A DNA stretch of 64,000 nucleotides, taken from the NCBI GenBank assembly GCA_002429385.1, contig DIZL01000070.1, positions 1 through 64,000 on the forward strand, read 5' to 3'. How positions within the stretch are numbered: the first letter of the stretch is position 1; each line of letters starts with the position of its first letter. Below, one piece after another: positions 61,670 to 64,000 of the stretch. The notes beneath the pieces are model-generated. The model worked only from the letters and a program-made list of their open reading frames with translations, made no database searches and was not told where the DNA came from. The DNA is from Prolixibacteraceae bacterium UBA6029. GTDB taxonomy: Bacteria; Bacteroidota; Bacteroidia; Bacteroidales; Prolixibacteraceae. The position numbers and the translations under genes were made by a program.

Positions 61670-61720
61670 TCATACTCTATACAAAGAACCAAAATTTTAA
61701 TATCCATAAAACCAGACACC

Positions 61721-62893
61721 ATGTATAAAATCCAGACGCTAAACAAAATTGATCCTGAAGGATTAAAGATTTTTGATCTCAATAATTACGAAATTGCAAG
61801 TGAATTTACCTCTCCGGATGCGATCATTGTCCGCAGTCAGGCCATGCACGACAGGATTTTACCTTCAAGTCTGCTTGCTATTGCCCGTGCAGGTGCAGGG
61901 GTGAATAATATTCCAATTGAGAAATGCACCGAAAGAGGAATCGTAGTATATAACACACCCGGTGCCAATGCCCACGCCGTGAAAGAAATTGTTCTAGCCG
62001 CCATGTTTATGGCATCCAGAGACATTGCCGGATCAATTGAATGGGCCAAAACATTAAAAGGCAAAGGTGACGAAGTACCAGGACTGGTTGAGAAAGGAAA
62101 ATCTAATTTTGGGGGAACCGAAATACGTGGAAAAACTCTTGCGGTGATCGGATTGGGAGCTATAGGCGTTTTAGTTGCCAATGCGGCACAGGCTCTGGGG
62201 ATGAATGTTTTGGGTTATGACCCTTATCTTTCGGTCAATTATGCCTGGAAACTCAGCCGGAATGTAAAAAAGGCCGAGGGTCTTGAGTCTTTGCTTGCCA
62301 CTGCCGATTTTGTTACCCTGCATATCCCTCAAATGCCGGAGACCAAGGGGTTTATCAATAAGGACAAACTGAAATTGATGAAGAACGGAGTAAAGATCCT
62401 TAACTTTGCTCGCGGAGGACTGGTAAAAAATGCAGATATGTTAGCTGCCATCGAATCAGGAAAGGTTGGAAAATATGTAACTGATTTCCCTGATGATGAA
62501 TTGATTAATGTAAAGAATGTCATAGCCATTCCTCACTTGGGAGCTTCGACCGAAGAATCTGAAACCAATTGTGCTATCATGGCTGTCAATCAGTTAATCG
62601 AATATCTTGAAAACGGGAATATCGTGAATTCCGTGAATTTTCCGATGGCTGAAATGGACAGAAACAGCGGATCACGGATTGTTGTAGCAAACAAAAACAT
62701 CCCTAACATGGTCAGTCAGATCTCTACTTTACTTGCCAGCGAAGGACTTAACATTTCGAATATGCTGAACCGTAATAAGGACGAAATCGCCTATAACATC
62801 ATTGATCTGGACGAAATTGTTCCGGAGGGAATAAAAGATAAAATTGCGGCTATTGAAGGTGTGGTAATGGTTCGAATACTTCCTCCCAAATAA
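61721..62893 (+). CDS. serA: D-3-phosphoglycerate dehydrogenase
   Basis: First enzyme of serine synthesis: oxidises 3-phosphoglycerate to 3-phosphohydroxypyruvate. The Rossmann motif is VIGLGAIGVLVANAAQALG. The catalytic Arg is in NFARGGLV, the acid in the PDDELINVKN region and the His in IPHLGASTEES. A short ACT-like domain occupies the C-terminal 75 residues (MVSQISTLLASEGLNISNM), where serine feedback may act. I chose ATG 61721 (390 residues). A TTG at 61667 would add 18 residues but sits inside the promoter. Confidence 0.93.
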   Translation: MYKIQTLNKIDPEGLKIFDLNNYEIASEFTSPDAIIVRSQAMHDRILPSSLLAIARAGAGVNNIPIEKCTERGIVVYNTPGANAHAVKEIVLAAMFMASRDIAGSIEWAKTLKGKGDEVPGLVEKGKSNFGGTEIRGKTLAVIGLGAIGVLVANAAQALGMNVLGYDPYLSVNYAWKLSRNVKKAEGLESLLATADFVTLHIPQMPETKGFINKDKLKLMKNGVKILNFARGGLVKNADMLAAIESGKVGKYVTDFPDDELINVKNVIAIPHLGASTEESETNCAIMAVNQLIEYLENGNIVNSVNFPMAEMDRNSGSRIVVANKNIPNMVSQISTLLASEGLNISNMLNRNKDEIAYNIIDLDEIVPEGIKDKIAAIEGVVMVRILPPK

Positions 62894-62915
62894 CTTAATA
62901 CTCTAATAATATTGA

Positions 62916-62956
62916 TACCCGGTGAAATAAAGCGTAAATGCTAACTTTGCCGGGTA
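62916..62956 (+). terminator. serA terminator overlapping the tkt -7 box
   Basis: TACCCGG (62916-62922) pairs with CCGGGTA (62950-62956), followed by TTATTTTTT. The 27-base loop contains TAACTTTG (62942-62949), a full TAnnTTTG match that could serve the transketolase gene. Terminator and promoter would therefore overlap. Confidence 0.5.
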
Positions 62957-62975
62957 TTATTTTTTAATTATTACC

Positions 62976-63013
62976 TTTTCCAAAGCTTTATTACAATTTA
63001 AAGCTTTGGAAAA
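62976..63013 (+). promoter_or_regulatory. Perfect hairpin in the tkt leader
   Basis: TTTTCCAAAGCTTTA (62976-62990) pairs without mismatch to 62999-63013 around an 8-base loop, and ends 21 bases before the tkt ATG. There is no T-tract after it, so it is unlikely to be a terminator. It might control translation or mRNA stability. Confidence 0.55.
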
Positions 63014-63034
63014 GTTTCCCTAAACTATAAAAAA

Positions 63035-64000
63035 ATGGAAAATAAGTTAGTGACAAAAGCTGCTGATAATGTTCGGATTCTGTCGGCAGGAATGGTTGAA
63101 AAGGCTAAGTCCGGTCATCCGGGTGGTGCAATGGGTGGTGCCGATTATATTACTGTCCTCTACACTGAATTTCTGAATTACGATCCAAGTGATATGACCT
63201 GGATTAACCGAGATCGGTTTTTTCTTGATCCGGGGCACATGTCACCAATGTTGTATTCAGTTCTGTCTATGGCCGGAAAATATACTATGGATGAACTTGC
63301 AAATTTTCGTCAATGGGGCAGTCCTACACCTGGACACCCTGAAGTTGAACCTGCAAGAGGGGTTGAAAACACTTCGGGACCTCTTGGACAGGGCCATACA
63401 ATGGCGGTTGGAGCTGCAATAGCCGAACGCTTTATGGTTGCCCGTTTTGGTGAATGGATGGCCCACAAAACCTATACTTTCATCTCAGACGGTGGTGTAC
63501 AGGAAGAGATTTCGCAGGGAGCGGGCCGTATTGCAGGGTTCCTTGGACTGAACAACCTGATCATGTTTTATGACTCAAACGACATCCAACTTTCAACTGA
63601 AACAAAGGATGTTACTCACGAAGATACCGCAAAAAAATACGAAGCCTGGGGATGGAAAGTAGTAACCATCGAAGGGAACAATGCCGAAGCCATCCGCTCG
63701 GCATTAAAAGAGGCACAATCCGAAAAAGAAAAACCAACTCTCATTATTGGTAAAACCATCATGGGCAAAGGCGCTTTGAAGGAAGATGGATCAAGTTTCG
63801 AACGCCAGTGCGCTACCCATGGAATGCCGTTAGGCGAAGCAGGAGCATCGTTCGAAAAATCAATTCTTAACCTGGGCGGTGATCCAAAGAACCCATTCAT
63901 CATTTTCGATGACGTTCAAGGCCTTTTTGACGCCCGTAAAGCTGAACTTATTGCATTGGCTGCTCAGAAAAAAGCAGATCAGCAGTCATGGGGAAAGGCA
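63035..64000 (+). CDS. tkt: Transketolase, N-terminal part (3' end outside window)
   Basis: Transfers two-carbon units between sugar phosphates in the pentose phosphate pathway, using thiamine diphosphate. The frame is open from the ATG at 63035 to the end of the window (322 codons, about half a full enzyme). Visible are KSGHPGGAMGGAD with the catalytic His, PGHPEVEPARGVENTSGPLG, the GQGHTMAVGAA segment, and a ThDP/metal motif that reads SDGGVQEE rather than the usual GDG. The DSNDIQLS segment with the metal-binding Asn follows. Confidence 0.95.
   Translation, partial: MENKLVTKAADNVRILSAGMVEKAKSGHPGGAMGGADYITVLYTEFLNYDPSDMTWINRDRFFLDPGHMSPMLYSVLSMAGKYTMDELANFRQWGSPTPGHPEVEPARGVENTSGPLGQGHTMAVGAAIAERFMVARFGEWMAHKTYTFISDGGVQEEISQGAGRIAGFLGLNNLIMFYDSNDIQLSTETKDVTHEDTAKKYEAWGWKVVTIEGNNAEAIRSALKEAQSEKEKPTLIIGKTIMGKGALKEDGSSFERQCATHGMPLGEAGASFEKSILNLGGDPKNPFIIFDDVQGLFDARKAELIALAAQKKADQQSWGKA

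Overview
The window comes from a chromosome of a Bacteroidota bacterium, probably class Bacteroidia. The signs are the promoter style (-7 boxes of the form TAnnTTTG, often with TTTG about 19 nt upstream), the Bacteroidota-type omega subunit, DUF4835, FISUMP, DUF6266 and type IX sorting-tail proteins, and a complex I operon without the NADH module. The start and end of the window cut through a histidine kinase and a transketolase.

Layout. 1-9.3 kb: the end of a PAS histidine kinase, a repeat-rich gap, a broken DUF6266 gene, then small enzymes (MOSC protein, YwbE, GTP cyclohydrolase I), a DUF2807 protein, a YqhD-type alcohol dehydrogenase and a broken two-domain FISUMP gene. 9.5-14.6 kb: a housekeeping operon on the minus strand, bamD-rpoZ-coaBC-DUF4835-recN. 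14.7-16.1 kb: an alpha-oxoamine synthase (probably serine palmitoyltransferase) and tRNA-Thr(CGT). 16.2-26.5 kb: an eleven-gene nuo operon (A,B,C,D,H,I,J,K,L,M,N) plus a small unknown protein.

26.5-43.8 kb is the accessory core: a curli-type functional amyloid locus, all on the minus strand. It has a small curlin-like protein, three curlin-repeat proteins, CsgE, an unknown secreted protein, CsgF, a CsgG with an added C-terminal barrel-like region, a lipoprotein and a 1080-residue multi-PAS kinase. Two further lipoproteins lie upstream. A leader of about 270 bp containing two dyads 37 bp apart occurs three times: before the lipoprotein pair, before the curli operon, and before a collapsed copy of the curlin-like gene. 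Next to it is a regulator set: a REC-PAS-LuxR regulator, a short histidine kinase, and a paralogous kinase whose phosphoacceptor His is replaced by Phe. A 155-bp MITE-like insertion has a usable empty site elsewhere in the window.

44-64 kb: a WecA/MraY-like transferase, rny, a candidate 6S RNA, zapA and a coiled-coil partner, an M23 peptidase, anmK, a PLP gamma-lyase-type enzyme, fabD, an AbiEi/AbiEii pair bordered by a 48-bp fabD fragment, a secreted sorting-tail protein, a Nudix hydrolase, an NlpC/P60 peptidase, a 7TM-HD phosphohydrolase, a small membrane protein, serA and tkt. All functional calls rest on reading motifs and gene order by eye; no database search was possible.
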